DNA of 64,000 nucleotides from Vibrio azureus (GTDB lineage: Bacteria; Pseudomonadota; Gammaproteobacteria; Enterobacterales; Vibrionaceae). Both the position numbers and the translations under genes were made by a program. The notes under the pieces were generated by a model. The model ran no database searches. It worked only from the letters and a program-made list of their open reading frames with translations, and had not been told where the DNA came from. This document shows positions 63,211 to 64,000 of this stretch, piece after piece. Each line of letters begins with the position of its first letter. Within the stretch, counting starts at the first letter, position 1. The stretch is from NCBI RefSeq assembly GCF_002849855.1, contig NZ_CP018617.1, forward strand, positions 372,001 to 436,000, in the 5' to 3' direction.

Positions 63211-63372
63211 CTATTTCATTGTCAACCAAAGGGCGTGAATCGTCCCGGGAAGGAAGAAAAAGAAAGTCAGTATCAGATTGATAAAGAAGTCTTTTTCTAG
63301 ACCTTTTTCCATATATACCGCGACTGGAGGAAGAATAAGGCAAAGTAGGATAAGTATCAGTTTTCTGTCCAC
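63211..63372 (-). CDS. PMP3/YqaE-family (UPF0057) small membrane protein
   Basis: 53 residues, GTG start at 63372 with AGAGGT 8 bp upstream, stop at 63211-63213. The sequence has the family pattern: a first helix LILILLCLILPPVAVYMEKG with the ILPPVAV core, then KDFFINLILTFFFFLPGTIH and ALW at the end of helix 2. Members are two-helix proteolipids linked with salt and membrane stress. It lies divergent from the MOSC gene and upstream of pyrC. Confidence 0.85.
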   Translation of the reverse strand: MDRKLILILLCLILPPVAVYMEKGLEKDFFINLILTFFFFLPGTIHALWLTMK

Positions 63373-63585
63373 GATGATGACCTCTGTAAATAAATTATCA
63401 TAAAATAATAAGCGCCGTGCATGCCGACATAAACAATGAGTCGAGGCTGTCTAGCGTTAGTTGTTAACCTTAATAACTAAACATGTTGATTTTATTGTTT
63501 ATGATTCGGTTTATAATCCTTGGAAGCATCGGGCTCAGAGCATATGATAGTTCAACATTTAAAAAGTACCTTAAGGAAGCGGGTT

Positions 63586-64000
63586 ATGTCGTCATTTACT
63601 TTATCGCAAATTAATGTTTTTCCAGTTAAATCCATTGGAGGAGTGGCACTCTCTTCTGCATGGGTAGAGAAACAAGGTTTGAGTTTTGATCGCCGTTTTA
63701 TGGTTGCTAAATCCGATGGGGGAATGGTGACGGCGAGAAAGTTTCCTCAGATGGTGACGATAAAGTCTGCTCTTGTTGCTGATGGGATAGTGTTTAGCAG
63801 TATTGGTGAACAGCCACTAAAGATACGCTACCAAGATTTTAAAATGCAAGAAGCCCCAGCCACGGTTTGGAAAGATAACTTTGTTGCCTACACGACGACC
63901 GATGAAGCCGATGATTGGTTCAGTAAAGTCTTGGGCCAACGCGTTGAGCTTTTATTCACGGGCGAACAATCGAATCGTATCCGTGAAAAAGTGGGCCATA
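63586..64000 (+). CDS. YcbX-type MOSC protein, N-terminal part (3' end outside window)
   Basis: ATG 63586 follows AAGGAAG. 138 codons are open to the end of the window. The start SQINVFPVKSIGGVALSSAW, then GLSFDRRFMVAKSDGGMVTA, is the MOSC N-terminal beta-barrel domain of the YcbX/mARC group, molybdenum-cofactor enzymes that reduce N-hydroxylated compounds. The catalytic MOSC and any ferredoxin domain lie beyond the window. Confidence 0.88.
   Translation, partial: MSSFTLSQINVFPVKSIGGVALSSAWVEKQGLSFDRRFMVAKSDGGMVTARKFPQMVTIKSALVADGIVFSSIGEQPLKIRYQDFKMQEAPATVWKDNFVAYTTTDEADDWFSKVLGQRVELLFTGEQSNRIREKVGH

Noticed and set aside
63085..63300. 71-codon plus-strand ORF next to pyrC
   Set aside because: It is antisense to the PMP3-type gene at 63211-63372 and has no family pattern.
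1..64000. CRISPR arrays, rRNA and tRNA genes
   Set aside because: I saw no regularly spaced repeats with unique spacers, no tRNA cloverleaf with TTCGA loop and CCA end, and no rRNA sequence. The only regular repeats are the 258-bp Ig units and the short tandem repeats listed.

Overview
This 64 kb window is almost certainly chromosomal DNA of a marine gammaproteobacterium of the genus Vibrio. The evidence is an OmpU-like porin with Vibrio-type sequence, a ybgA-merR-phr photolyase operon, an rbsDACBK-rbsR ribose operon, DeoD, PyrC, several diguanylate cyclases and type VI secretion (T6SS) effector genes. Gene order is mixed on both strands, with moderate GC in housekeeping genes and clearly AT-rich stretches in the accessory blocks. 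The species cannot be fixed from sequence reading alone.

Layout. 1-10.6 kb: 3' end of a Lon-like protease, a highly expressed OmpU-like porin, a kinase-fold phosphotransferase, an ArsC-ArsR fusion, a two-gene TPR/GGDEF operon, a zinc-ribbon transposase-like protein and deoD. 11-15.4 kb: a probable operon of DUF523/YbgA, a MerR regulator, CPD photolyase and an L,D-transpeptidase, preceded by repeated TTATACAA-type boxes. 15.4-24.1 kb: an IS6-family transposase remnant, an OmpA-family protein with a leader ORF, a lipoprotein with 258-bp Ig-like repeats, a diguanylate cyclase, acetyltransferases and a carbon-nitrogen hydrolase broken by one stop codon.

24.5-33.6 kb is an auxiliary T6SS effector island. 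It has a DUF6484 protein, a 1460-residue PAAR-like/VasX-like pore-forming effector, three tandem membrane paralogues that look like immunity proteins (the third broken by one missing A), an unrelated small gene and the tail of a lost fourth copy. 33.7-39.8 kb holds a secreted chitin-binding/beta-helix protein, a chemoreceptor with two CHASE3-like domains and a small exported protein. 40.2-46.1 kb is the ribose operon with two palindromic RbsR-type operators.

46.2-59.8 kb is the most unusual part. It contains a cassette of a MIX-like protein, a propeller-like lipoprotein, a 1605-residue protein with a central degenerate OmpA-like domain, an exported leucine-rich-repeat protein and a small membrane protein. 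An older, eroded copy of the same cassette lies just upstream: its first gene has lost 770 bp at a 7-bp microhomology, its lipoprotein is intact and its third gene stops after about 53 codons. A near-identical block of about 0.9 kb lies at the start of both copies. I read this as a T6SS-type effector/immunity cassette that has been displaced by a newer version, but the function is inferred. The window ends with an aspartoacylase-like hydrolase, a DUF808 membrane protein, pyrC, a 53-residue PMP3-type membrane peptide and the start of a YcbX-type MOSC gene.

A family of short intergenic inverted repeats (ends TATACCCAAGTAACCTCAAG and relatives) recurs at least nine times across the window.
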